Assembly: GCA_944326245.1 (NCBI GenBank)
Contig: CALVDF010000009.1
Span: forward strand, 16,014 to 80,013
Length of the DNA stretch: 64,000 nucleotides
DNA from: an uncultured Bacteroidales bacterium
GTDB taxonomy: Bacteria > Bacteroidota > Bacteroidia > Bacteroidales > UBA932
Direction of reading: 5' to 3'
Of this stretch, positions 44,646 to 53,828 are shown one piece after another. The translations under genes were made by a program, and so were the position numbers. Positions within the stretch are counted from its first letter, which is position 1. The number at the start of each line of letters is the position of its first letter. A model generated the notes under the pieces. It saw only the letters and a list, made by a program, of their open reading frames with translations, was not told the origin of the DNA and made no database searches.

Positions 44646-44680
44646 CAAAAATAGAAAATAAAAGTTTTTTGATAATTTTG
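44646..44680. promoter_or_regulatory. Divergent promoters for nucleotidyltransferase and glutaredoxin-like genes
   Basis: TATTTTTG on the minus strand (44646-44653) and TAATTTTG on the plus strand (44673-44680) lie back to back, 27 and 18 bp from ATG 44618 and ATG 44699. Confidence 0.55.
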
Positions 44681-44698
44681 CCGCAGAAATAAAACGCC

Positions 44699-45067
44699 AT
44701 GATAAAAATCTACGGTATGGATACCTGCCCGGACTGCACTTATGTCAAGGAGCAGGTCAAGGGCAATGACAGATACGAGACAATCGACATCGGGTCACAT
44801 GTCAGAAAGCTGAAGGAGTTCCTCAAACTCAGGGACAACAACCCTGTATTCGACGAAGCGAAACGTACGGGTGCGGCGGGTATCCCATGCTTCGTGCTGG
44901 AGGACGGTACGGTGACGCTCTCCCCGGAACAGGCCGGGCTCAAATCGCGGTGCAGCACTTCTGAGACCATGAACCGTCCGCATGGCGAGGCTCACGAAGG
45001 GACTCATGACAGGGCTCAGGACCGGGCAGAAGGCGCCTCATGCAACATTGACGGAACAGGCTGCTGA
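44699..45067 (+). CDS. Glutaredoxin-like protein with C-terminal cysteine tail
   Basis: 122 residues. The active site is CPDC in MDTCPDCTYVKEQV and the cis-Pro segment is GIPCFVLEDG. After the glutaredoxin fold (about 1-85) comes a hydrophilic His/Asp/Arg-rich segment of about 25 residues and a terminal CNIDGTGC. Similar proteins usually have the cysteine tail directly after the fold, so the middle segment looks like an extra insertion. Probably a cytosolic thiol reductant. The stop is 24 bp before the ATP-grasp gene. Confidence 0.8.
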   Translation: MIKIYGMDTCPDCTYVKEQVKGNDRYETIDIGSHVRKLKEFLKLRDNNPVFDEAKRTGAAGIPCFVLEDGTVTLSPEQAGLKSRCSTSETMNRPHGEAHEGTHDRAQDRAEGASCNIDGTGC

Positions 45068-45090
45068 TACGGAGCGGGACTTGACAGACA

Positions 45091-46341
45091 ATGAGGTACA
45101 TTTTCAATCCGGAACACGATCTGTGCCTTGCCAACGGCAGTCCTACTTTCGTACCGCCGGAATCCGCACTCAAGTTCGGCCACGACTGCCGCAACATCAT
45201 GGAAAATGTTCTCGGCCAGTCCGGCGACGGGGAAGCCATAGTCCCGTGGGGCTGGGACAATGTCCTGAAATACAATCTGCTCAAGGCCGGAACACCGGAG
45301 GAGCTGCTGCCATCGGATGAAGCTCTGGAGCAAATCAGGAGCCTCTCCCACCGGAGAACGGCAATCAAGGCAGGAAAATACATCCGGGAACGGCTGAAGA
45401 ATTCCGTGCCGGCCGGCTTCCTTGTCAAGGACACTCCGGAAGAGATCGACCGTCCGGATATGATAAACGAATTCCTGGCAAAGCATCCCAGTGCGGTATT
45501 CAAGGCCCCGTGGTCGGGAAGCGGCAAAGGCCTACGATGGGTACGCAGCAACGAATTCAGCCACAGCGACAGGGGATGGTGCCGCAACATCATCGCAAAG
45601 CAAGGCTCGGTAATAGCGGAACGGCGGGAAGATGTAGTATGCGACTTCGCAATGCTCTTCCAGTCGACCGCCACCGGCATCATCTTCGAAGGCTACTCCC
45701 TCTTCGACACCGACAACGGGGCATACCGCAGCAACATCCTCGCCTCCGACCGGCATATCCTCTCACATCTCTCACGCTTCATACCGGAAAACGTACTGAC
45801 AGCTGTCCGCCGGCAACTCACCATATTTCTGAAGGACAATTTCTCCGGCCGCTACGAAGGCTACCTCGGAGTGGACATGTTCATCTGCAGGGCCAATACA
45901 GAAACGGACTCCGTTCACGGCACTGACACTTTCGGGAAAGACAAGAACCCGGGCCGATTCATACCGACAGAGGACAGTCAAGGCAAATATCTCCTGAACC
46001 CGTGCGTGGAGATCAACGTCCGCATGACAATGGGCCTTCTTGCCAGGAAATACTTCGACCGCCACATGCAGCATGGAACAATCCCCGGATACTCAGAAGC
46101 GCACGATGTTACCGAATGCTGTATGGAAGAAACAGTATCTGACAATGATAAGGCAAGCATCGACGGGCGCTACAGGTTTTCCGTCGTCTACGCCCCGAAT
46201 CCGGCCACCCTCAGGACGCAACTTGCCCCGGCAGTCCGTATCCTCACCTCAATCTCAGAATCCACACGGTACTGTATAGCCATATTTACCGGACCATTAC
46301 CTCACGCCATGTCTTGCGCACCACTACCGGAGGAGCAGTAG
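45091..46341 (+). CDS. ATP-grasp-type protein of Bacteroidota, altered C-terminus
   Basis: 416 residues. The protein starts MRYIFNPEHDLCLANG and has ATP-grasp features: FKAPWSGSGKGLRWV (phosphate loop, about 137-151), CDFAMLF, GYLGVDMFIC and an NPCVEINVRMTMG metal-binding stretch. No named substrate. The last 17 residues (TGPLPHAMSCAPLPEEQ) are not homologous-looking: they are the antisense of the M64 gene's 3' end and come from a 157-bp duplication at this locus. The natural end would be near RYCIAIF. Probably functional. Confidence 0.78.
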   Translation: MRYIFNPEHDLCLANGSPTFVPPESALKFGHDCRNIMENVLGQSGDGEAIVPWGWDNVLKYNLLKAGTPEELLPSDEALEQIRSLSHRRTAIKAGKYIRERLKNSVPAGFLVKDTPEEIDRPDMINEFLAKHPSAVFKAPWSGSGKGLRWVRSNEFSHSDRGWCRNIIAKQGSVIAERREDVVCDFAMLFQSTATGIIFEGYSLFDTDNGAYRSNILASDRHILSHLSRFIPENVLTAVRRQLTIFLKDNFSGRYEGYLGVDMFICRANTETDSVHGTDTFGKDKNPGRFIPTEDSQGKYLLNPCVEINVRMTMGLLARKYFDRHMQHGTIPGYSEAHDVTECCMEETVSDNDKASIDGRYRFSVVYAPNPATLRTQLAPAVRILTSISESTRYCIAIFTGPLPHAMSCAPLPEEQ

Positions 46342-46357
46342 GCTCGAACCTCCGCAA
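46201..46357. repeat. 157-bp duplication, copy 1
   Basis: Copy 1 of a direct repeat whose second copy is 46577-46733 (offset exactly 376 bp, about six mismatches, no gaps). It contains the 3' end of the ATP-grasp gene plus a piece antisense to the end of the M64 lipoprotein gene. Confidence 0.9.
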
Positions 46358-46661
46358 CAACGACAGCGGCGCTGAAGTAGAATTTGATTTTAGAAACATC
46401 TGGCCATTAACCATGTCATTGATTTACAACAACTTAACATTTCGCATGGTGTTTCTTGGGGTGAAAAAAGACATCATGAAGAACCAAACAATATGCTATC
46501 TATTTTATATTCAGCACATTGTCCTTTAGCGTGGTGTTTCATAATTAATTTTTACTTTCACCGTTCACTCCCGGCCCCGGCTACCCTCAGGGCGCAACTT
46601 GCCCAGGCCGTCCGTATCCTCACCTCAATCTCAGAATCCTCACGGTACTGTATAGCCATAT
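46342..46661. other. Intergenic region with duplicated gene ends
   Basis: The AT-rich spacer 46390-46570 separates two copies of the 157-bp repeat. Two related strings, TTTCGCATGGTGTTTC (46440-46455) and TTTAGCGTGGTGTTTC (46526-46541), flank part of it in direct orientation and may be remains of a mobile element. The second copy still encodes the ATP-grasp C-terminal fragment but has no start. Confidence 0.5.
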
Positions 46662-46733
46662 TTACCGGACCATTACCTCACGCCATGTCTTGCGCACCAC
46701 TACCGGAGGAGCAGTAGGCTCGAACCTCCGCAG
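46577..46733. repeat. 157-bp duplication, copy 2
   Basis: Second copy, overlapping the 3' end of the M64/BspA lipoprotein gene on the minus strand and holding a promoterless fragment of the ATP-grasp gene 3' end on the plus strand. Confidence 0.9.
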
Positions 46734-49700
46734 CGACGACGGTGTCGCCGAAGGAGAAGTTCTGCGGTTGACCGCATCATAGGCCACAAAGTCCTCGTAA
46801 TTGTATTCCCAAGACTCTCCGAAAGCCAATTTATTTATACGGATATAGATGGCCTCCCGTGAAGGAGCGTTGAATCCTCCGTCATTGTATCTCATGATAC
46901 TGTTCTCTGTAGGACGCCAGACGCCTGTCCAATATGTAAAGCCTCCTTCAAACGCTCCAAGACCGTCATATTGATAACGGCTGTCACTTATAAAGTGAGC
47001 CCAGTTCACAAGAGTCGGATCTGAGGTGAAATCAATATTCTTATACCACCCGAAATCCCAAAGTACCTGGCAATTTGTTATCTCCTCAGATGGAATCTGC
47101 CCATAGCTCTCATACGCATATTCGTCAGCGAGCTTCGTAAATCCGTGGCCTCCGGCCTCATGCAGAATCAAGCCTCTGAAAGTGGCCGCATCGCTGCTGG
47201 TAGGGAAATAGGCCACAGACACACCGTTACCGTAATTTCCGTCCTCAGGATAGTACATCCAGCACGTTCCGGCGTAATAGTCGCGGTTCATCATTACCAC
47301 TATCAGAGCTTCGTCCAGTCTTTCAGGTGTTATTGCATTAAGGGCATAGTTGAAAACCGTCTGGTCATCTCCTCCAACAGAAGTACCGCCACCGAACCAT
47401 GTACTCAGAGCAGTGACATTGCCATCTTCGTATCCTTCGTTTCTCGACACCACGTTCACCATATACACATTGAAATAATCGCGGAAAGACTTGTACGGCT
47501 CTTCCGAGAAGAACTGTTCCATGGTATTCTCCATCACACTGCGGTATGTCCCGTCAGCAATCTGCCTGTCCGAATACGCATCCCCCATCAGTACCACATC
47601 GATGCCGTTGCCTACTGTCGCCGACTGCAACAACTCGTATGTTCCGTCAGCACTGTAGTCTGTGGAAGTATATTTGTCTGGATAGAATTCGCTCAGATCT
47701 CCATAATCATAACCTAAGATATTTTTAAATGCCTTATATTGACTGGATTTTTGATAAGTATCTAAAGATTCATTAGGTACATAAAATTTAAAATAAAACT
47801 GTTCGGATATTACTCCATCTGTTGATAGCGGTGTTTGATACTCAGGAGGGACTACAGCTCTACAATATACTGCCTCCAAACTAGGTGCCGGATAGAATGT
47901 ATGAGCTCCCATATCTGTCAATCTCGCAGATAAAGTAACCTTCTTAAGATTATCGCAATATCCGAAATTGTTTGAACCATAAATATATTTTACATTATCT
48001 GATAAAGTAATCGACTCTAATTTATCTTTATTAACAAAAGCGCCATTACCAATAGCTGTTACCTCATTTGGGGTTGTGTATTCTACAATACCATAATCAG
48101 CTAAAACGCAAAGAGTCCCGTTTTCATCACATAATGCCTTATTGTCTGTAGTTGAATATTGGCCATAGAATGATTTTAAATTATCACAAAGTTCAAAAAC
48201 ATACCCCGACGGACACTGAGATAATGTAGAAGGGAATGTTACAGATTCTATCTTGGAATTATAGAAAGCATAATTTTCAACAACATGAATTCCCTCAGGT
48301 ATAACGTATTCCACAATATTGGAACCTGATGCAAAGACAGCGAGAATTTTTCTGCCTAAATAGTCATAACTCCATATGAATTTATTATCCTCCGATACAA
48401 ATTTACTGTTTCCATATATTCCCGTAATTTTATTTTGAAACAAAAACGAATATGTACTTATATTCTCCAATGTAGAGGGTAAATATATTTCCTCTATTGT
48501 AGCACTAAGATTGTACTCAAGAGAGAAACTGTCTCTATTAGGATCTTGAGCTTCAAATGCTGCATCACCTACATCTTTCACACCTTCAGAGATGACAATC
48601 TTTTTCAACATATAAGCATTGCAAAAGGCACCATCACTTATACTTGTTACTCCAATAGGGGTTGTATATTCCGTAACATTAAATGGTGCAAATCCAACAA
48701 TTGCAGAATTAACGATAAGCGTTTTCCCGTCTTCACTGGCCAAATCAGATTTAAATGACTCTAACAACAAACAATTGTCAAATATGCGCGTTCCGACAGC
48801 ATTAATTTGATTTGGCAAGTACAATGTTTTTAAGTTCACACAATTATTATATGCATAGTCGCCTATATAATTGAGTTTTTTAGGCAGATACATTTTTTCC
48901 AGACTCATACACCTCCAAAATGCCCATGATCCAACCTTTGTAACTGTTCCGTCAAATTTTATAATACCTTTACCATTGCTATATGTATTGGATATAACGT
49001 TGACCCCATAATCTGTTTCTGGATAGCCCCAATCAGTTTGAGCGTTATTCAAATCAATTGGCTTTCCATCATTTGTAACATACCATATCTCATCATCGGG
49101 TACAGCCTCAGGATCAATATCAACCCCCATGTCTCCATTCTGTTCTATGGAATATACAACTGAAAGTAGACCGTCGGTAGAATGGATTTCCACTTCTGCA
49201 CTGCGCCAGTAACCTTCATTGGGCGAAACGGAAAGTGTGACAATGTTGTATTCCATTGCTTTTGTTGCGGGTACTACACTGATCCAATCCTGCGCATCCT
49301 CGGGAATTACCACCTGAGTCTCCACGTTGGAAAGATACTCCAGCGTGATCTCACCGCCTTCCGCAGACACTGTCTTCAGCGCGTTGTCAGCAACAGATAT
49401 ACCTGATTCTTCGAAGGTAAGCGTTCTCATTATGATGCGTGTCCCGTCACTTACAAATACGACCACCTTGCTGCTCTCATCTATTACGGCTCCAGTCTGG
49501 ATATTTATCAGACCTGTTAGGGAGGAGCCATCATCGGGAACGACCTTGACTCTTATGTCCGCAGATGAAAGTGCCTCTATATCCACAGCCGGCAAGACTG
49601 TTGTAATCTCGTAACGTATATCTTTGGAACTGTTGGTGCCGATTACAACCAGGTCTTCCTCTGAAAAGATTATATCCAATGGCGTTGACTTTGGTATTAC

Positions 49701-50468
49701 GATTTCTGTTCCGTCCATAAGCGTAAACACCACGGCATCATCTCTGTCTTCTACATCCTGGAATATCGAAGAACCGTCCTGACCGGGAGCTCCATCCTGA
49801 CCGTCCTCACCATCCTGACCATCCTCTCCTGTTGCTTTTCCGAGCTGGGTCCAGGTTGCTCCATTGTCATAGGAAACATACCAATAACCGTCTTCTATCT
49901 TCAGAATAGGGGTAATCCCGTCCTGACCAGGAGCTCCATCCTGACCGTCTTGCCCGTCCTGACCGTCTTGCCCATCCTGACCGTCCTGACCGTCTTCTCC
50001 ATTAACCGGAATCTTATTTCCATTGTCATCCAGTAGCCATTCTCCATCAAGTGTCCAATAATACCTGTCGTCGGTATCCTGTCTTACACCTATTTCAGGA
50101 GTATATCCGTCCTTGCCGTCCTGACCGTCCTTGCCGTCTTCACCATCTTTACCGTCCTGACCGTCTTTGCCGTGATAAATGGTTATGGTTCCGCTCTTGG
50201 CAAAATGGATTTCATAACCTATGACTGTCCCGTTTTCCGTAACAGGAACGACATCCGTTATATAATCGGCATTCTGCAAAGCCTCCACAATTGTCTTCAG
50301 CGATGCAATGTCGGAATTCATCTGACTGCACAGTTCCTCAAGTGCTTCAATTCTGTCTTCCAGGCCATCAAGCCTGTCATTGATTTTATCCATATCGGCC
50401 GTACAGCCACTGACTATAGCCGCTACCACAACGATGATAAATGTGCGAACAGTTTTAAAAATCTTCAT
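46662..50468 (-). CDS. Large surface lipoprotein: DUF4988, collagen-like repeats, BspA leucine-rich repeats, M64 peptidase
   Basis: 1268 residues. Order: lipobox signal VVAAIVSGCTAD; coiled coil (about 25-65); DUF4988-like strand region; collagen-like Gly-Gln-Asp/Gly-Lys-Asp triplets (about 97-120, 158-185, 215-235); BACON-like beta-domain (about 365-450); BspA-type leucine-rich repeats (about 480-920; FDGTVTKVGSWAFWRCMSLE, VTAIGNGAFVNKDKLESI); then an M64-type peptidase with HEAGGHGF (about 1102-1109). Surface adhesion plus proteolysis, perhaps of IgA or mucin-like proteins, is plausible. DNA for the LRR part (47700-49100) is markedly AT-richer than both ends, so the gene looks assembled by recombination. 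-7 box TATTTTTG at 50523-50530. Confidence 0.88.
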   Translation of the reverse strand: MKIFKTVRTFIIVVVAAIVSGCTADMDKINDRLDGLEDRIEALEELCSQMNSDIASLKTIVEALQNADYITDVVPVTENGTVIGYEIHFAKSGTITIYHGKDGQDGKDGEDGKDGQDGKDGYTPEIGVRQDTDDRYYWTLDGEWLLDDNGNKIPVNGEDGQDGQDGQDGQDGQDGQDGAPGQDGITPILKIEDGYWYVSYDNGATWTQLGKATGEDGQDGEDGQDGAPGQDGSSIFQDVEDRDDAVVFTLMDGTEIVIPKSTPLDIIFSEEDLVVIGTNSSKDIRYEITTVLPAVDIEALSSADIRVKVVPDDGSSLTGLINIQTGAVIDESSKVVVFVSDGTRIIMRTLTFEESGISVADNALKTVSAEGGEITLEYLSNVETQVVIPEDAQDWISVVPATKAMEYNIVTLSVSPNEGYWRSAEVEIHSTDGLLSVVYSIEQNGDMGVDIDPEAVPDDEIWYVTNDGKPIDLNNAQTDWGYPETDYGVNVISNTYSNGKGIIKFDGTVTKVGSWAFWRCMSLEKMYLPKKLNYIGDYAYNNCVNLKTLYLPNQINAVGTRIFDNCLLLESFKSDLASEDGKTLIVNSAIVGFAPFNVTEYTTPIGVTSISDGAFCNAYMLKKIVISEGVKDVGDAAFEAQDPNRDSFSLEYNLSATIEEIYLPSTLENISTYSFLFQNKITGIYGNSKFVSEDNKFIWSYDYLGRKILAVFASGSNIVEYVIPEGIHVVENYAFYNSKIESVTFPSTLSQCPSGYVFELCDNLKSFYGQYSTTDNKALCDENGTLCVLADYGIVEYTTPNEVTAIGNGAFVNKDKLESITLSDNVKYIYGSNNFGYCDNLKKVTLSARLTDMGAHTFYPAPSLEAVYCRAVVPPEYQTPLSTDGVISEQFYFKFYVPNESLDTYQKSSQYKAFKNILGYDYGDLSEFYPDKYTSTDYSADGTYELLQSATVGNGIDVVLMGDAYSDRQIADGTYRSVMENTMEQFFSEEPYKSFRDYFNVYMVNVVSRNEGYEDGNVTALSTWFGGGTSVGGDDQTVFNYALNAITPERLDEALIVVMMNRDYYAGTCWMYYPEDGNYGNGVSVAYFPTSSDAATFRGLILHEAGGHGFTKLADEYAYESYGQIPSEEITNCQVLWDFGWYKNIDFTSDPTLVNWAHFISDSRYQYDGLGAFEGGFTYWTGVWRPTENSIMRYNDGGFNAPSREAIYIRINKLAFGESWEYNYEDFVAYDAVNRRTSPSATPSSLRRFEPTAPPVVVRKTWREVMVR

Positions 50469-50522
50469 AAGCCACAGTATTAAGTAAGTGAATAGAAATC
50501 GTAAAGGTCACAGTTTTGTATA

Positions 50523-50530
50523 CAAAAATA
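50523..50530 (-). promoter_or_regulatory. -7 box for the large lipoprotein
   Basis: TATTTTTG on the minus strand, 54 bp before the ATG at 50468. Confidence 0.55.
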
Positions 50531-50586
50531 TTTAATTTTTTAAACAACTTATAGGAAATAAAGTTTCAATATTTTCTGAAAGGGCG

Positions 50587-50632
50587 AAAAAAGAACCTGC
50601 CACGGAGCGGAGGCCGCTGCCATGACAGGTTC
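50587..50632 (-). terminator. Rho-independent terminator after the cytochrome gene
   Basis: On the minus strand GAACCTG...CAGGTTC arms (50593-50632, stem extended inward by CAxGG/CCxTG pairs) are followed by TTTTTT (50592-50587). Confidence 0.8.
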
Positions 50633-50669
50633 ATATAAGTTGTATGACGGGGTTATTTAACGGGATTGT

Positions 50670-52103
50670 TTAGTCGACCGATATTGCGGTTTCAGCTATT
50701 TCCTCTGTTGCAGGACCGTTGGCATTGGTAAGGGTCACACCCTTGTACTGGCCGGTGAGGGCATTGAGGAAGCTCTCCACCTTCTTGTTGTCATCGGCAG
50801 AGATGGTGCGTCCCACCTGGAAACGAGCCATCTTGTCGATAGCCTCGGAGAGGGTCATGATGCTGCCGTCGTGGTAGTAAGGGTAAGTCAGTGCGACGTT
50901 GCGCAGGCCCGGAGTCTTGAAACGATAACGGTCACGCTCCACGCCGGTCTGTGCCCAACGTCCGTTGTCACCGTCGGTAAGACCTGACTTCCGGGTCAGT
51001 TCACGGTCCTCGAAATAGTTGGCACGCTGGCCCATGAGCTCGTAGGTAAGTCCTCCCATGTTGACTCCTGCATGGCAGGTGGCACAGTTGTACTCCTTGA
51101 AGAGTTCGTATCCCTCGATCTGCTCGGCAGTCATGGCGTTCTTGTCCCCTTTCAGGTAACGGTCAAATGCCGAATTGGGGGTAACGAGTGTCTTCTCGAA
51201 CTCTGCGATGGCGTCGGTGATGGTTGCCTGGCTCAGGCCTTCGGGATATACGGCCTTGAACTCACGGACAAAAGCCTTGTCCTTGGAAAGGCGCTCTACG
51301 ATCTCGTCGAAAGAGCTGCATCCCATCTCAACGGGGTTCAACGGAGGACCGCCGGCCTGCTCGGCCAGGGTTGCCGCACGTCCGTCCCAGAACTGTACGA
51401 AGTTGAATACAGAGTTGTATACTGTAGGTGCATTGACACCGCCCAGCTGGCCTTTGATACCTTCGGAGTAGCGCTTGTTGTCTACACCGGCAGTCTCGAG
51501 ACCGTGGCAGGTAGCGCATGATACCGTTCCGTCGGCAGACAGACGGGTATCGTGGTACAGGATGTCACCAAGAGCAGCCTTGCGCGCATCGTATGCGACA
51601 CTGTCAGGAACAGGCCTGATGGGCTCGTTCGCAAACTCGGCAGCGGCGAGGGTGTTGGGGAAGAATTCAGCCCTGAGCTGCTTTACAGCGGCAAGGGCGA
51701 TCTCCTCCTTGGCTCCTGTGACGGATGAACCCCAGTGTACCAGATAATACTGGGCCAGAGGCATGGATCCGTCCGACAGACTGCGCTCCACCTTTGCCAG
51801 ATCTACCTCGTTAGGGGTAGTGCCGTTGGCAAGGGCCTCTTCGAAAGGAATGATGTCAAATGCAGCATAACCATCCTTGATGTGCTTGGTAATAAGCGAT
51901 TTGACTATTGGCCAATTGGCATAGAACGGCATTTTGGGATCTGCGGAGTGACACTCTGCACATCCGCCGTCCTCAAGGATCTGAAGAAGCTGCTCGTTTG
52001 CCGTAAGATCTGCGGAAGGGGCCTTGTTGACAGCCCTGTAGACCACGGCGAGTACCGCAATGACTATCACTACGGCAATCAGGATTTTAGAACTTCTTTT
52101 CAT
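50670..52103 (-). CDS. Multihaem cytochrome c peroxidase with N-terminal haem-binding domain
   Basis: 477 residues. An N-terminal membrane anchor (MKRSSKILIAVVIVIAVLAVVY) precedes a haem_bd-type domain with CAECH and the adjacent PFYANWP pattern, then a di-haem peroxidase with CATCH near 200 and a second CATCH near 360. Later residues RFKTPGLRNVALTYPYYHDG match the MauG/CcpA peroxidase group. It would reduce hydrogen peroxide with electrons from the quinone pool. The longer frame to 52571 has no meaning; start at 52103 with -7 box TATTTTTG (52144-52151). Lies downstream of its own cytochrome maturation genes. Confidence 0.93.
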   Translation of the reverse strand: MKRSSKILIAVVIVIAVLAVVYRAVNKAPSADLTANEQLLQILEDGGCAECHSADPKMPFYANWPIVKSLITKHIKDGYAAFDIIPFEEALANGTTPNEVDLAKVERSLSDGSMPLAQYYLVHWGSSVTGAKEEIALAAVKQLRAEFFPNTLAAAEFANEPIRPVPDSVAYDARKAALGDILYHDTRLSADGTVSCATCHGLETAGVDNKRYSEGIKGQLGGVNAPTVYNSVFNFVQFWDGRAATLAEQAGGPPLNPVEMGCSSFDEIVERLSKDKAFVREFKAVYPEGLSQATITDAIAEFEKTLVTPNSAFDRYLKGDKNAMTAEQIEGYELFKEYNCATCHAGVNMGGLTYELMGQRANYFEDRELTRKSGLTDGDNGRWAQTGVERDRYRFKTPGLRNVALTYPYYHDGSIMTLSEAIDKMARFQVGRTISADDNKKVESFLNALTGQYKGVTLTNANGPATEEIAETAISVD

Positions 52104-52143
52104 AATTGTTCCTTTGGTTTTATGTTTCTGTGCTAAAACGCGC

Positions 52144-52151
52144 CAAAAATA
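52144..52151 (-). promoter_or_regulatory. -7 box for cytochrome c peroxidase
   Basis: TATTTTTG on the minus strand, 40 bp before the ATG at 52103. Confidence 0.55.
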
Positions 52152-52165
52152 GTCATTTTTTCCCG

Positions 52166-52939
52166 TCATTGTCCATATACATGCATGCTCTCTGTGGCTG
52201 ACGGCAGCCAATTGACTCCGTACCAGCACATTTGCAGTCCCAGAAAAGCCAGCAGCACCAGTATGCAAGCCGCTTTCCACGAAGATTGCCTGTTGAGTCT
52301 TAGATGAATGTATGCCAGGCAGACGCACCATGTGACCGCCGCCCATGTCTCCTTGGGGTCCCAGCTCCAGTACATGCCCCAGGCAGCCTTGGCCCACAGG
52401 GCCCCGCTCAACATACCGAGCGTAAGGAATGCCGTACCGATATAGATAAGGCTGTCCATCGAGCCGAGATACTTGTCCGTTCCCTGAATCAGGGAGGCCA
52501 CGGCCATTATCACTGCGCACCCTACTACCGAATATGAGAACATGTACACAGTCACATGCGGCACGAACCACCCGCTCTGTAGCGCAGGCGCCAGTGTCTG
52601 GTCATGAATCTGAGGCATGAACACATTGAGGCATACGAACACCGTGGCCAGTACTGCCGAAAACAGCATTATCCACCTGTACCTCCAGCGGGCATATACC
52701 ACCACTCCGGATACCGCCATGAAGAGCGAATACCACAGGCGGGTCTCTCCCAACGTGCGCATGGGGGGACGCTGCAGTCCGGCCCAGAGTCCTATGATGA
52801 AGGCAATGTACACGCACAGACCGGCCAGAGTAAGCCCCAGTGCCAGGCCCCGCCTGTCTTTCCAGGCCGCCACAGCCCCGGCGAACCACAGTACCGTTGC
52901 AGCCGAAGCGAAAAATACGAATTCAGACCACGCAATCAT
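52166..52939 (-). CDS. ccsA: Cytochrome c maturation haem-handling protein CcsA
   Basis: 257 residues, about eight membrane helices, with the tryptophan-rich haem motif AWGMYWSWDPKETWA and the flanking histidines (WFVPHVTVYMFSY, CLAYIHLRLNR). CcsA works with CcsB (ResB) to deliver and ligate haem to apocytochromes in the periplasm. The ATG overlaps the ccsB stop by 4 bp. The peroxidase gene next to it supplies an obvious client. Confidence 0.93.
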   Translation of the reverse strand: MIAWSEFVFFASAATVLWFAGAVAAWKDRRGLALGLTLAGLCVYIAFIIGLWAGLQRPPMRTLGETRLWYSLFMAVSGVVVYARWRYRWIMLFSAVLATVFVCLNVFMPQIHDQTLAPALQSGWFVPHVTVYMFSYSVVGCAVIMAVASLIQGTDKYLGSMDSLIYIGTAFLTLGMLSGALWAKAAWGMYWSWDPKETWAAVTWCVCLAYIHLRLNRQSSWKAACILVLLAFLGLQMCWYGVNWLPSATESMHVYGQ

Positions 52940-53775
52940 TTTCCTGCCCTCCTTTCTTCAGTCGTTCCTGCCTGTCCGGCCTGTCCCGCAGGTCCCTGCA
53001 GGAATACCAGCACCGCACCGGCCAGCAACATTATTATACCTATGAATTCCATATACTTCCACGGATGCCTGACCACTTGCAGGATGCATCCTCCTTCCTT
53101 GATTCCTGACAGATACAGGTCGTCTTTCCACGACAGCCTGCACGGATGGTTGACCTTCAGTACCGCCTCCTTTTCCTCGTCTATCATCACTGTCGCCTCA
53201 TAGTTCCTGGGTGCCCCGTTTTCATACGATTCGACCTTCAGGTCCACCAGCCGGAAGCTGTGCTCCAGTGCAGTACGGTGTCCTTCGATGTCCACCGCCT
53301 CCCTTGCCGGAGCCTCCGTCACCGCCACTGTCCTCCAGTCCCTGTTGTCAGGACTCCCGAACATTCCTCCGGCCAGTGCCAGGAAAAGGCCAGCATGATT
53401 GAGGAAGAAACGGAGCCTGTAGGGACGGGGATGGCTCATGCCCCTGAGCAGCACCAGGAAAATATGGGAGAGCAGGGCGAAAAGCACGGCCACGAACCAC
53501 CATGAACCGGTCAGCCTGCTTCTGCTGAATCCCTGCACAAGGCAAGCCGCGATGAATACACCTATAAGTACAAGGGTCGTCTGCCTGGAAAGCAGCATCC
53601 TGACGGGCGCCGAATCCCTTTTCTCCCGGAACATTACCCACAGCACTGCCAGCCACAGCAGCATCACGGCAGCATTGACAGGGAATCCGAAAAACCCTGA
53701 AGGGAAGTCCCCGAATATTATCTGGCAGACCACCGCTACGGCAATGTAGACTGCCCAAAAGATATAACCGCGCAT
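52936..53775 (-). CDS. ccsB: Cytochrome c maturation protein CcsB (ResB family)
   Basis: 279 residues. Four membrane segments flank a periplasmic region; landmarks are SHIFLVLLRGMSHP, NHAGLFLALAGGMFGSPDN, the LEHSFRLVDLKVESYENGAP segment and the ending HPWKYMEFIGIIMLLAGAVL. This is the short ResB form of Bacteroidota. I start at ATG 53775; a GTG six codons upstream is possible. The C-terminus is Gly/Ala-rich (GPAGQAGQAGTTEERR). Probably forms one operon with ccsA and may read through to the peroxidase, which also has its own promoter. Confidence 0.9.
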   Translation of the reverse strand: MRGYIFWAVYIAVAVVCQIIFGDFPSGFFGFPVNAAVMLLWLAVLWVMFREKRDSAPVRMLLSRQTTLVLIGVFIAACLVQGFSRSRLTGSWWFVAVLFALLSHIFLVLLRGMSHPRPYRLRFFLNHAGLFLALAGGMFGSPDNRDWRTVAVTEAPAREAVDIEGHRTALEHSFRLVDLKVESYENGAPRNYEATVMIDEEKEAVLKVNHPCRLSWKDDLYLSGIKEGGCILQVVRHPWKYMEFIGIIMLLAGAVLVFLQGPAGQAGQAGTTEERRAGK

Positions 53776-53795
53776 GGCAATCGATTTAAACACCG

Positions 53796-53821
53796 CAAAA
53801 GTAATAAAATATCTACATTTG
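53796..53821. promoter_or_regulatory. Divergent promoters of ccsB and the EFR1-like gene
   Basis: TACTTTTG on the minus strand (53796-53803) faces ccsB; TACATTTG on the plus strand (53814-53821) faces the gene at 53829, only 7 bp from its ATG. Confidence 0.6.
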
Positions 53822-53828
53822 CATCCCT

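Noticed and set aside
46700..46735. GGTTCGAGCC on the minus strand, like a tRNA T-loop
   Set aside because: It lies in the coding end of the M64 gene (and its duplicate) and no acceptor, D or anticodon arm surrounds it.
49750..50170. Short tandem DNA repeats that could be CRISPR-like
   Set aside because: They encode collagen-like Gly-Gln-Asp triplets in frame within the lipoprotein; there are no spacers.
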